A stretch of 64,000 bases of DNA from contig NZ_CP121634.1 in the NCBI RefSeq assembly GCF_029714945.1, forward strand, positions 6,841,001 to 6,905,000. The letters are read 5' to 3'. Made by a program: the position numbers and the translations under genes. This document shows, piece after piece, positions 28,609 to 37,518 of this stretch. The first letter of the stretch is position 1. Each line of letters starts with the position of its first letter. Below the pieces are notes generated by a model that saw only the letters and a list, made by a program, of their open reading frames with translations, did no database searches and was not told the origin of the DNA. This stretch comes from Bradyrhizobium sp. CIAT3101. Its GTDB lineage: Bacteria; Pseudomonadota; Alphaproteobacteria; Rhizobiales; Xanthobacteraceae.

Positions 28609-29802
28609 TCAGTTACCTGCGGATATGGGTTGCGTCACGATAGTAGTCCCTGTGCCAGCGCTCAGTGCTTTTGCTGAATTTGCCAGCGTGACCGGGTCTT
28701 GGGCCGTTGCCACAATGGTACGGACAAAATTCAAGAACTTGGTAGATTCCACGGCGGCCGCGTTCGAGACGTAAATAACGTCCTTGTTTCGCATTTCGAA
28801 CCTGGACGTAAGGAAATAACCTCCGGCGTCGCGCAGATCTGCCTGATAAATAATCGGTATGACAGCTCCATCAAAGCGAGAAATGTCGACCCCAAGTTGA
28901 GCAGCAACTTCCCGGGTTTCGCCGCGGTAGAGGAACACGGAAGCTGGATCGGCCAGTTGATCGCTCAAGCCAGTGGCCTTAGCGATAGCCTCGGACATCG
29001 AAACGCGCCATGCGTCGAACGGAAACTGGCCTTGGCGCCCCGACGCTCCGAAGGCCAGAAACGTCTGCGGTTCCCGATAAACGTAAATCATGTCTCGCGG
29101 CCGGACAAAAATATTGTTTGCGGGTTCGTCGACCAGAGCTCCGAACGGGGCAACTGCCTTCTTGCCGCTTCGCTCGAGAACGACCCAAGATTCGTTGCCG
29201 GCCCCCACGAGGCCTCCGGCCCGCCCGATGGCCTCCAGCAGATGCTCTCCGCCGACATTCGCTGGATATCGCCCCGCTGTGCGGACGTCTCCAAGCACCG
29301 TAAATGCCGATGAACGCTGTTCCAGCAGGGTTACGACAGCATTGGGCTCCAGTGAACGCTTTTTCAGCGCAGCAACGATCTCGCGTTCTATGTCCGCCGT
29401 CGTCCGTCCCTTAGCGGATATTGGCCCTGCCGACGGCACCGTGATGTTACCGTCTGGTCCGACCATCTGGGGAGGAACGGTAAAGAAATTGCCCGGACGC
29501 ACGCCCAAATCATTCTGCACAAAAAGGCCAGCGCCCGTCTCGTACACCGTTACCCCCAGAACATCCCCAATCTCCACCACAACCCGCTGGGGCCCTCGCC
29601 TGTCGGCGATCCTGCCCGCGATCCTGGGTGTATTTGCCGCAAGGACATTGAGCATTTCCGGCCTGAGCCGAACGAGAGCGTAAGGAAAGTCGCTTTGACC
29701 GGATGTGATGTCCCAACTTTGCGGACCAGCCACCGGCATTAGCCCACACCCGCTTACCAGCAAAGAAATCAGTGCCGTCAAAAATATTAGCCGGAAATGC
29801 AT
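28609..29802 (-). CDS. Outer-membrane polysaccharide export lipoprotein (Wza/GumB family)
   Basis: 397 residues. The N-terminal signal ends in a lipobox (LLVSGC, lipidated Cys19). A polysaccharide-export (PES) domain is at about 75-170 with the pattern GDVLGVTVYETG...VTVPSAGPISAKGRTTADIEREI. SLBB-type beta-grasp repeats follow (VTLLEQRSSAFTVLGDVRTAGRYP; FVRPRDMIYVYREPQTFLAFGA; FEMRNKDVIYVSNA). The family forms the octameric channel that takes Wzy-dependent polymer across the outer membrane together with a BY-kinase such as the one at 1-1029. It has a terminator directly downstream and is transcribed alone or after the GT2 gene at 30188. Confidence 0.92.
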   Translation of the reverse strand: MHFRLIFLTALISLLVSGCGLMPVAGPQSWDITSGQSDFPYALVRLRPEMLNVLAANTPRIAGRIADRRGPQRVVVEIGDVLGVTVYETGAGLFVQNDLGVRPGNFFTVPPQMVGPDGNITVPSAGPISAKGRTTADIEREIVAALKKRSLEPNAVVTLLEQRSSAFTVLGDVRTAGRYPANVGGEHLLEAIGRAGGLVGAGNESWVVLERSGKKAVAPFGALVDEPANNIFVRPRDMIYVYREPQTFLAFGASGRQGQFPFDAWRVSMSEAIAKATGLSDQLADPASVFLYRGETREVAAQLGVDISRFDGAVIPIIYQADLRDAGGYFLTSRFEMRNKDVIYVSNAAAVESTKFLNFVRTIVATAQDPVTLANSAKALSAGTGTTIVTQPISAGN

Positions 29803-30187
29803 GCCCCTACCCTCGTCTTACTTCCGCTCTAACACGTCGGAGCAATCGAGTAGGATGTGCCAGCGGCTGGTAATTTAATATTTTCAGACAACTGTTTCCT
29901 GAAAAGCACAGCAAAAACCCAAAGCGCCGGTGAATGGGGGCGCCGGCCAGTTCAGACCCGGCGTCAGGCCCTCTGCCTTTTCGATTTTTAGCCGATTTAA
30001 GTAAATGGTCCCCTATAGCCACCCGCCTTGCTACCCGGCGCTCGGGCCGATCGGCCGAATCACCAGCTCTAAGATTTGCGCACCCTCGCGGGGAAGTCGA
30101 GGCTAAGCGGAACGGGCGCGCACTGCCAGCCACGGCGGCAGCTCTATAGTTTTACCGCGACCATCCGGGCAATCGATTTTGCGCAGC
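29803..30187. other. Upstream region of the Wza-type gene
   Basis: 385 bp between two leftward genes, without a supported gene. It should carry the promoter for the export lipoprotein. I see no clear operator or riboswitch. Confidence 0.4.
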
Positions 30188-31231
30188 CTAAACTGCGGGT
30201 ACGCTTCCGGACACGGCTGCAGCACGAGCAACATCATGAGCAGTTGAATGAACAAGATTGCTCCGAATAACCTCCTCCGGAGGGCAACGTCTTTTGACGA
30301 CACCGAGGGCAAACCCCCACGCCGAGAGATGCCAAGTCAGAACACTGAAGAGTCCCAGGTTCAATGACCTTGTCCTGATCGCCATCGCGACGACTGGCAG
30401 CCCCAGAGCCATTAATAGCGTCAATACTGGCAGCGTTAATTGACCTATCAGGATCGCACAGGCCCAGTATGCCCAAACACCTATCGAAATTGGGACAATC
30501 CTTACCTCTTGCATGACCCGTGCAACGTACGAGCCTGCCATTGCGCCGCGAAAAAGTTCGCCGGCACTTAGAAAACGACCGCTCAAGATTCGGTGCCAAA
30601 GTAACCGCCACGTTCCCATGGCATAGCTGTAATGATCCACGGCCTTGTCCTCGAGCTTCACCAATCGCCAGCCCTTTGCTCGAAGACGTGCCCCGAGATC
30701 GTACTCCTCAAACGCATGAAGGTTTCGATCAGAAAGGTATCCGGCCTGGGAGATCGCGGCGCGCCGATAAAGACCCCCTCCATTGAGACACTCGACATCG
30801 CGGGATTCACCCCTGCTCTCCCGCTGGAAGCGCTTGATCCGGCCTTGGAGCTCCAAATTGTCGGCACGCATCTCATGGATGTATCCACCGACACCCGCAA
30901 CCTCTTTTTGATGGTCCAGGATTGCGATAGCCTTGCGAATGAAGCCTGCATCGAGCTCCATGTCACCGTCTAGGATGTAGATGTATTCCCCCTTGCAGTA
31001 CTGATAGCCCAGTTGGGGCCCGACCCCGCAGCGCCTCTCGGACACGTTTTCCAGTACCACCACGGTTGTCGGGAACAGCTTAGCGATAGCCACCGTCTCA
31101 TCCGTCGAGGCGCTATCAGCAATAATGACCTCGCCGTCATACCCCGCGATCGCAGCCAGCGCCGTCTCGATGGATCTCGCAATATTGGCTGCCTCATTGA
31201 GCGTCTTGATAATAATGCTGATCTTTATCAT
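30188..31231 (-). CDS. Glycosyltransferase family 2 with C-terminal membrane segments
   Basis: 347 residues from the ATG at 31231; a longer frame to 31420 is Arg-rich and lacks the fold. The GT-A start ISIIIKTLNEAANIARSI, the nucleotide segment VIIADSASTDET and the metal-binding IYILDGDMELD are clear. Acceptor-side residues follow in RNLHAFEEYDLGARLRAKGW. The last ~100 residues include about three hydrophobic helices, as in ExoO/ExoM-like or dolichol-phosphate-type inverting transferases anchored to the inner membrane. It would build the lipid-linked repeat unit. It is divergent from the priming transferase gene at 31694. Confidence 0.87.
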   Translation of the reverse strand: MIKISIIIKTLNEAANIARSIETALAAIAGYDGEVIIADSASTDETVAIAKLFPTTVVVLENVSERRCGVGPQLGYQYCKGEYIYILDGDMELDAGFIRKAIAILDHQKEVAGVGGYIHEMRADNLELQGRIKRFQRESRGESRDVECLNGGGLYRRAAISQAGYLSDRNLHAFEEYDLGARLRAKGWRLVKLEDKAVDHYSYAMGTWRLLWHRILSGRFLSAGELFRGAMAGSYVARVMQEVRIVPISIGVWAYWACAILIGQLTLPVLTLLMALGLPVVAMAIRTRSLNLGLFSVLTWHLSAWGFALGVVKRRCPPEEVIRSNLVHSTAHDVARAAAVSGSVPAV

Positions 31232-31693
31232 TTGCGACCTATGCGTCCGAGACCGGACCAAAAATAACACCCTAGCAAGGGTTTCAATTCGAATCCAACG
31301 TGAGGCCCGGATTCTCAAACGACATCCTAAACGCCCTCCGACCGACATCGGGTGCCTCATATTCGCGCATGTCGTCCGGGCGACGGAAGCCGCATCAACA
31401 AGGACCGAAAGGCGCAACAAAAGACTTACGCCAAGTCAGGGCATCGAATCATCGCAAACTGCATCCGATGATCAACGTGACATTGTCCGTTTCTTGCCAC
31501 CGACTGGCTACGCCGAGACGATCGTGGCGACGCCGACACATTCAATCAGCCGCAACCAACCACAGCGCCGGCACTCGATCTTCGATATTTAATATTTACG
31601 CAGCCATATTTTCAGCTATAGTGAGATAGTTAATTACACATTAAATACCAGAAATTTAATTTATCAACCCCAATCAATTGCTTTGGTGCTGAT
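31232..31693. promoter_or_regulatory. Divergent promoter region between GT2 and priming transferase
   Basis: 462 bp with no supported gene. The last ~100 bp (31585-31690) are very AT-rich (runs such as TTAATATTTACG and ATTAAATACCAG) and probably contain the promoter for the priming glycosyltransferase. Confidence 0.45.
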
Positions 31694-33157
31694 TTGGCAG
31701 ACAGCTCAGATATTCATGGCCGGATCGATCGGCTAGGGCGCGGAGCCTTCATCGGAACATCCTTTCGTATCTCGGAAAGCGTAATTCCCTATTTGCTCTG
31801 CATGCTCGACATGGCCGCGATATTGCTATCGAGCGCGATTGCGGGCGCCGCTTATCAGGTTCTGGTCGGCCACGATACGCCGAATCTGCTTCCTTATTGT
31901 GCTATCGGGATGCTGGCGGGATTGTTATACGTCCTGCGAATGAGCGGTAGAGATTACTACAGCTTTCCAAACGCGATTGAACCACGTCGCAAAACCGGTG
32001 CGATAATCTCTTGTTGGTGCGTGACGGCCTTACTGCTGGCACTCCTTGCTTTCCTGCTTAAGATTGGCCCCAGTTACTCCCGCGGCGCATTCATCGTCTT
32101 CAGCATCCTCGCGCCGCTGCTATTGCTTGCGGCACGCAGTCTCTCGAAAGCATTTCTGGCTGCAGCGGCCTCTCGCAAGGTCGTTGGATGGCGCCCTGTT
32201 GTGCTGATCGGCTCACAGAGCGAGGTTACCTCATTGAGAGAACAACGTTTGCTGCCTCAGTTTGACGAGGGAAATATCAAGATATTTTTGCTGAGCAACA
32301 CGAACATCTCAGGCACTGTCCATCCCGACGCAAGCGTTCTGATTTCGGCCTGCGAATTCGCTCGACGCTACGATTGCCGCGAGATTCTGGTCGCATTGCC
32401 CTGGACAGACGCCGCCCAACTCGATCTCATCCGAAGCCATCTAAAGAACCTTCCAATCGCCGCGCGGCTTCTACCTGACGTCAATGTTCGCTCGCTAACG
32501 CAGAACGCTGCGTCAGAGCGCCTCCGCACCATGGCCGTTCATATCCAGAGCGCTCCTCTCAACGACACCCAGTGCTTAATCAAGCGCACGGCTGACATCA
32601 TCCTAGCGGCCCTAGCGCTGCTGTTCTTCTCGCCAATCATGCTCATCACGGCTGTCGCCATCAAGCTGGACAGCACCGGCCCCATCATTTTTCGACAGGA
32701 TCGGAAAGGCTTCAACAAGAGGCGCTTTACGATCCTCAAATTTCGAACAATGACAGTGCAGGAAAATGGTCCAACAGTAGCACAAGCTACACGGAACGAT
32801 CCTCGTGTGACGGAGCTCGGACGAATATTGCGATCGATGAGTGTGGATGAGCTGCCGCAATTGTTCAATGTGTTGAGGGGGGATATGTCGCTGGTCGGAC
32901 CTCGCCCTCACGCATTGGCGCACGACGATCAGTTTGAACAAATGTTGAGCGACTATTCCGTTCGCCAGCACGTCAAGCCTGGCATCACCGGCTGGGCCCA
33001 ATGTAACGGCGCAAGGGGCGCCACTCCATCGGTGGATCACATTGCCGAAAGAGTTCGACTGGACCTCTGGTATATCAATAACTGGAGTCTGAAGCTTGAC
33101 GCAAAAATCCTCGTCAAGACGCTCTCCGAGGTATTGAAACAACGCAACGCTTATTAG
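31694..33157 (+). CDS. Polyprenyl-phosphate sugar-1-phosphate transferase (WcaJ/ExoY/WbaP-type priming enzyme)
   Basis: 487 residues, TTG start. Four or five N-terminal membrane helices (about 25-160) precede a Rossmann-like soluble region. The catalytic C-terminal sugar-transferase domain (about 295-487) has KRTADIILAALALLFFSP, the DE-containing active-site helix, KFRTMTV, SVDELPQLFNVLRGDMSLVGPRP and KPGITGWAQCNG. The enzyme starts repeat-unit synthesis by moving hexose-1-phosphate (usually glucose or galactose) from UDP-sugar to undecaprenyl phosphate. It is the committed step of the Wzx/Wzy-type pathway encoded around it. The downstream polytopic protein may be co-transcribed. Confidence 0.92.
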   Translation: MADSSDIHGRIDRLGRGAFIGTSFRISESVIPYLLCMLDMAAILLSSAIAGAAYQVLVGHDTPNLLPYCAIGMLAGLLYVLRMSGRDYYSFPNAIEPRRKTGAIISCWCVTALLLALLAFLLKIGPSYSRGAFIVFSILAPLLLLAARSLSKAFLAAAASRKVVGWRPVVLIGSQSEVTSLREQRLLPQFDEGNIKIFLLSNTNISGTVHPDASVLISACEFARRYDCREILVALPWTDAAQLDLIRSHLKNLPIAARLLPDVNVRSLTQNAASERLRTMAVHIQSAPLNDTQCLIKRTADIILAALALLFFSPIMLITAVAIKLDSTGPIIFRQDRKGFNKRRFTILKFRTMTVQENGPTVAQATRNDPRVTELGRILRSMSVDELPQLFNVLRGDMSLVGPRPHALAHDDQFEQMLSDYSVRQHVKPGITGWAQCNGARGATPSVDHIAERVRLDLWYINNWSLKLDAKILVKTLSEVLKQRNAY

Positions 33158-33398
33158 CGCCCCTACCACAGATCATCAGTTGGGCCGGCTTCGCTCGCAG
33201 CAATTTTAGCTCTCCTGCATTGTTCGGGCACGCATCGGCAAGATCTCGTGGCGAGCCGAAGCCCAATAATCCACGGCCACATGTAACCGAAACTCGGGCT
33301 CCGCAGAAACACGGCAAAACGCAAAGCGTGCGTCTGCGCGGAAGGACGGAGAAACAGCTACCGAAAAATCTTTGCGGCGCTTCGGATACGCTTGAGTG

Positions 33399-34997
33399 AT
33401 GGCACAACGTGTATTGCTCCAGACCACCTTGATCCAACTATTGCGATCCAACATGAGCGAACCGAAAGAAGCACTTATCAAGGTCATAGCGATCTCTGTG
33501 TCGCTGTTTATTCTGTGGGCGCTTCAGCGCGCGCGATGGGATCGGCGGCAGCCGCTTCGGGAGCATCTTTTGTGGTGCTTGGTGGCAATTGGCGCACTGG
33601 GTTACATAAATTTCGGAGGCTTCCATATAGATGGCACACCGTTCCACATCTGGGACCAGTATCATTATGTGCTAGGTTCCAAGTACTTTCCCGAGCTTGG
33701 CTACGACGGTATCTACGTTGCCACGATCGAGGCGTTTGAAGAGAAAGATCCGACGTTTGTCCCGCCATCTCGAATCCGCGACTTAAGAACAAACGACGTG
33801 GTTCCACGAGAGCAACTGGCAGAGTTGCAACAACAAGTTCGGATGCGCTTTTCCGATCCTCGGTGGGCCGCGTTCCGCGAGGATGCAACACACTATCGGA
33901 TGCGGGAGGACATCTTCCTTGACCACGGTTACAATCCACCTCCGTGCCGGGCGGCAATCGAGCGTCTCTTCACCGCCTGGCTTCCATTCCGAGGACTTAG
34001 CGTCGCTCTATATGCGTCGCTGGATTTCTTGCTGCTCGCGTTGGCAGGGTTAGTGGTATATCGGACATTCGGTTTGGTTGTCCTGGCAGCCATCTCGCTG
34101 TCGTTTGGCTTGGGCTATTGCTCGCGTTACTTTTGGATCGGTGGCGCGTTTTTACGGCAGGATGTAATCACTGCCCTGTTGCTATGCGCCGCAAGCTTGG
34201 CCACCGGTCGCATGAGGCTCGCCGGCGGATTGTTGGCCTATGCAACTTGTTGCCGCGTGTTTCCCTTCTTCATGCTACTTCCTTTGACGGCCTTTGCCGC
34301 CTTTCACTGGCGCAAAGAGGGGGAACGCGCAGTTCAGTTTGCGCTGGGATTTGCGGGGGTTGCTGCTCTGCTATTTATTGCTGGCTGTCTGGCGGGGCGC
34401 GGAGCGGAAGGCTGGCTGGAATCGCTGCGCCGTCTGTGGCTTCTTGGCGGTGTCATAGGCCCCAACGCGGTCGGGCTTAAAGTCCCTTTCAGCTCCAGTG
34501 TCGCCAACATGCGAGGTGAGTTGGTCGATCCGTCGAGTTTGTACGTTTATACGCGTATTGCAACAGACGTCGCCAAGACTGAACGTGAACACTTGTGGCT
34601 CATCATCGTGGCAAGTCTCGCTATGACGACCGCATATTTACGAGTGGCTTGGCTAACCCGCGATATCGTCACGGTATTTGCGTCAGGCGTTGCCGCAATT
34701 ACGATCATGACAAGTCCGGGCTGCTACTACGCCTCGTTCTTCATACTCTTGGCGTTGATAAATCCGCTCCGGACTGCAACTTCGCTTTTGGTCGCAAATA
34801 TGCTTATGTATTTATGCGCCGTACTGGTCGTCATGCTTTTCCGACATGGCATCATTGAACTCAACGGCGCAGCCTTGTACGCACCAGTCTCGGTTCTCTT
34901 GCTGTTGGCGCTGCTGGATTGGCTATGGAACGTGCTACGGTCGACCACTCGGCAAAATCATTTGCTCGTCGTCGAGACTTCCCGATCCGGAGCCTAG
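33399..34997 (+). CDS. Polytopic inner-membrane protein, possible glycosyltransferase or Wzy-like polymerase
   Basis: About 532 residues; the start is uncertain, and 33453 is an alternative. After a first hydrophobic helix there is a long non-membrane loop (about 60-185) rich in charged and aromatic residues (FHIDGTPFHIWDQYHYV...FFPELGYDGIYVATIEAF-like pattern). About nine further helices follow. An Asp-Gln-Tyr-His segment in the first loop and a late Ser/Pro-rich loop resemble integral-membrane GT-C enzymes, which use lipid-phosphate sugars. No other gene in the window looks like a Wzy polymerase, so either that role or addition of a side sugar is possible. I do not recognise the exact family. 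Confidence 0.6.
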   Translation: MAQRVLLQTTLIQLLRSNMSEPKEALIKVIAISVSLFILWALQRARWDRRQPLREHLLWCLVAIGALGYINFGGFHIDGTPFHIWDQYHYVLGSKYFPELGYDGIYVATIEAFEEKDPTFVPPSRIRDLRTNDVVPREQLAELQQQVRMRFSDPRWAAFREDATHYRMREDIFLDHGYNPPPCRAAIERLFTAWLPFRGLSVALYASLDFLLLALAGLVVYRTFGLVVLAAISLSFGLGYCSRYFWIGGAFLRQDVITALLLCAASLATGRMRLAGGLLAYATCCRVFPFFMLLPLTAFAAFHWRKEGERAVQFALGFAGVAALLFIAGCLAGRGAEGWLESLRRLWLLGGVIGPNAVGLKVPFSSSVANMRGELVDPSSLYVYTRIATDVAKTEREHLWLIIVASLAMTTAYLRVAWLTRDIVTVFASGVAAITIMTSPGCYYASFFILLALINPLRTATSLLVANMLMYLCAVLVVMLFRHGIIELNGAALYAPVSVLLLLALLDWLWNVLRSTTRQNHLLVVETSRSGA

Positions 34998-35028
34998 GGT
35001 TTCAAGACCGATGCGACGACCGCGAATT

Positions 35029-35478
35029 TCATCGAACGATGCCAGTGTTTGACACGAACGGCTCGGCCGAGCCTCTCCGGGCGCTTCTCGTAGGGTCGGA
35101 TTGATCAATCGCCCCTGTTTGATCGCGGGCCGCAGGGGGCAAACAGCCACGGCAAATGATGAGTTTCTTGTTCAATCTTTCGTCGGCGGCACGATTGATT
35201 GCTTCAAGAGTAACCACCCACTCCTTCGAATAAGGCCTGAGCTTGGCAAGATCATCGTCAGTGAGCACCTCGTCCGAACTCATCCGCGGCGAAGTAGCAG
35301 CCGGAGTCCTCGCGCCATCTGCATTGCGGCGTTTGCCAAAGGGAGATCGCCCCGAAAGGTGAGAATGCCGGTCCTGATTGGAGTTGGCATTCACGGACTG
35401 CTTCACGAAGTTCGTAGCGTCTCCGCAACATCCGCAGAGATTTGAGGCCATAAGAAGCACTAAAAGATATCTGGCCAT
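35029..35478 (-). CDS. Small probable lipoprotein of unknown function
   Basis: 149 residues. The start MARYLLVLLMASNLCGCCG looks like a lipoprotein signal (L-C-G-C). The middle contains an acidic/helical segment (SSDEVLTDDDLAKLRPYSKEW) and the C-terminal half a C-R-G-C pair. The Ser/Arg-rich linker suggests a disordered region. No family recognised. It is on the opposite strand to its left-hand neighbour and probably a single gene. Confidence 0.5.
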   Translation of the reverse strand: MARYLLVLLMASNLCGCCGDATNFVKQSVNANSNQDRHSHLSGRSPFGKRRNADGARTPAATSPRMSSDEVLTDDDLAKLRPYSKEWVVTLEAINRAADERLNKKLIICRGCLPPAARDQTGAIDQSDPTRSARRGSAEPFVSNTGIVR

Positions 35479-35613
35479 AGCGGCGCGGCCCGATTTGCCG
35501 GATTATGGTTTGTATCTGATGCCAATATGGTAAATATTTAATTACTTCACCGTGATCATACCGCCGCAATCAGCTTATCGTTGCCGCTGGTCGCTACCAG
35601 CAACTAGAATTTG

Positions 35614-35862
35614 CTAACGTTGAGCGTTTGGATCTTGATTAAAATCCAGGTAGGGATCGCGATTGGAGTCAATCTGGCTTGCGGCCGAGACATCTCCTCG
35701 CAGGGCGTTGACAGTGCTTATCATCTTAAACCCATCCGTAAACTCGACAAGACAGGCGTACATGGCGCCGACCGCGAGCACACGACATCGTTGACCTTGC
35801 CGACCTCCGTTGGTCCAACGATAGATACAAGGGAATCTGTCGTGGGAAGCATTTCCGTTCAT
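35614..35862 (-). CDS. Small conserved-type hypothetical protein
   Basis: 82 residues. The core RWTNGGRQGQRCRVLAVGAM followed by CLVEFTDGF and STVNALRGD reads like a compact beta-rich domain. I associate this pattern with short proteins that are repeated in Bradyrhizobium genomes (a G-R-x-G-Q-x-C-x-V-L...LVEFEDG pattern). The function is unknown. Base and codon use are similar to the neighbours. Confidence 0.6.
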   Translation of the reverse strand: MNGNASHDRFPCIYRWTNGGRQGQRCRVLAVGAMYACLVEFTDGFKMISTVNALRGDVSAASQIDSNRDPYLDFNQDPNAQR

Positions 35863-36102
35863 GGCACCACGCGCCCTTTTCCTAGACTCTCGATAGAATC
35901 ATAGCCCCAAGGCGACAAAGATCTTGCCGGAAGGTCTTCATAATCGAAGCCTGTCAAACCCCCTGAACTCTTCACACGTGGATCTCTTGGCGTGGGTCGT
36001 AGGCTTTGCTCCGGGTGATCACATCTCGGCAAGTGTCAGCCCGGCTAGACTGTGACACTGCCTGGACGAGGGCACGGGAGCCAAAAAACGCTACCGACCG
36101 CA

Positions 36103-36423
36103 TTAGTAGCAGAACAATTGATTACCGTATCGTTGGCAAGAACGACCATCGCTGAAGATCGTCGTGTTCCCGTATGTCTGTGCCGTCCCGCCATTGCTGA
36201 AATATGTGCTGTTGCCGTAGCTTTGGAAACTTGTTCCGTCGCTATTATAGGTCGTGCTCCCAAATCGCCGCGAGACATCCCCATCACTCCAATAGGTGAT
36301 GCCGCCGCTGCGTGTGCTTGGTAGGCCGCCCGATACACAAGGGGCCTGCCCAGAGGCAGATTGGCAGTTCTGAGCTTGGGCCGAAGACGCCCATACTAGC
36401 AGCACCGCAAGAATGAACCGCAT
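36103..36423 (-). CDS. Small secreted protein with Tyr/Gly/Asn repeats
   Basis: 106 residues from the ATG at 36423, which has GGAGGAT immediately upstream. It has a clean signal peptide (MRFILAVLLVWASSAQA). The mature part repeats a unit of about 16 residues built on F/Y-x-S-D/N-G-x-S/T...Y-G-N-S/T-T (YNSDGTSFQSYGNSTY, FSNGGTAQTYGNTTI, FSDGRSCQRYGNQLFC). It has two terminal cysteines and one or two near the start of the mature chain. Such short aromatic/glycine repeats suggest a stacked beta structure at the surface or in the periplasm. No function is known to me. Confidence 0.65.
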   Translation of the reverse strand: MRFILAVLLVWASSAQAQNCQSASGQAPCVSGGLPSTRSGGITYWSDGDVSRRFGSTTYNSDGTSFQSYGNSTYFSNGGTAQTYGNTTIFSDGRSCQRYGNQLFCY

Positions 36424-36678
36424 GATATCCTCCACGCGCCTTAATCCTACACTTCTACGCGAAACTTGCGAGTCCTCAGGAAACCTCCGGATTCTGAGGT
36501 CTTCGCCGACCCCAAAGAGCCGGCCCCTTACAGGCGTCGCAACACACTATCAAGCCCGCAGCCCATACCGCGGGCGCTAACCAACGGTACGCTTAGGCAT
36601 ACAAGTCCGGCGCATGCCGTGTTAATAAATACATATTTCATTTGCGTTTCTGAGCTTATCGAATCTTGGTGATGAACA

Positions 36679-37506
36679 GTGAAACCAATTGATTTTACGG
36701 TGGTAATTCCGACATTCCGTCGACCAAACGAACTGCGCGAGGCAGTCACGAGTGTGATTGGTCAACACGACGTGGAGATCGAAATCATTGTGGTTGATGA
36801 TAGCCCGGAGCGATCTGCGGAGCCAATCATCGCAAGCATCAACGACTCGCGGATCACTTATCTGGCCAATCCTAGGCCCTCGGGAGGCTTCCCCAGTGCG
36901 GTAAGAAACCTCGGTTGGCCGCCTGGGCGCGGGGAGTTTGTGCACTTTCTTGACGACGACGATATAATCCCGGCCGGGTATTATGCCGAGGTCAAACAAA
37001 CCTTTGCCAAGAACCCCAATGTAGGCGTTGTGTTTTGTCGAATTGAGCCCTTCGGCAATTGCTCACCTTCTCAGTTGCAACACGAGCAGCTTTACTTCGA
37101 AAAGGCCGCCCGGTTGGCAATGTTTTGTGGTCGTCTTCGCTCAGCACGTGCCTACGTGGCATGCCTATTGTTCCATTGGGCTTTGTTAGTTTGCAGTGCA
37201 GCGATGTTGCGCCGACAGTGCCTTGAGCACCTCGGCGGGTTCGACCCCCAGCTCCGTCTCCGCGAAGACGTGGATCTGTATGCGAGAGCGATGCGACAAT
37301 TTGGCGTGTGCTTTCTCGATCGCGTTGGACTTAAATACCGTATTGGAAGCCCGTCGCTTATGCATGCGCCTGAGCTTACTCAATGCGACCTTGACGATCT
37401 TCGTGCAGCGCAACGCCGAACGAATGCAAGGTACAAGTCGACCTGGGGCAGTTTCGAATTTTACGCCCTGAAACTTTTTGCTCGCACCATTTTGAATTTT
37501 TCGTAA
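36679..37506 (+). CDS. Glycosyltransferase family 2
   Basis: 275 residues, GTG start with a GGTGAT site 5 nt upstream. GT-A landmarks are FTVVIPTFRRPNELREAV, the nucleotide-binding IIVVDDSPERS and the D-x-D region VHFLDDDD. An acceptor-side ED motif follows in LRLREDVDLYARA. It is soluble, probably associated with the inner membrane, and would add a sugar to the growing lipid-linked unit. The acetyltransferase-like gene follows after 12 bp, so the two form an operon. Confidence 0.88.
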   Translation: MKPIDFTVVIPTFRRPNELREAVTSVIGQHDVEIEIIVVDDSPERSAEPIIASINDSRITYLANPRPSGGFPSAVRNLGWPPGRGEFVHFLDDDDIIPAGYYAEVKQTFAKNPNVGVVFCRIEPFGNCSPSQLQHEQLYFEKAARLAMFCGRLRSARAYVACLLFHWALLVCSAAMLRRQCLEHLGGFDPQLRLREDVDLYARAMRQFGVCFLDRVGLKYRIGSPSLMHAPELTQCDLDDLRAAQRRTNARYKSTWGSFEFYALKLFARTILNFS

Positions 37507-37518
37507 ACCGATTTTTGT

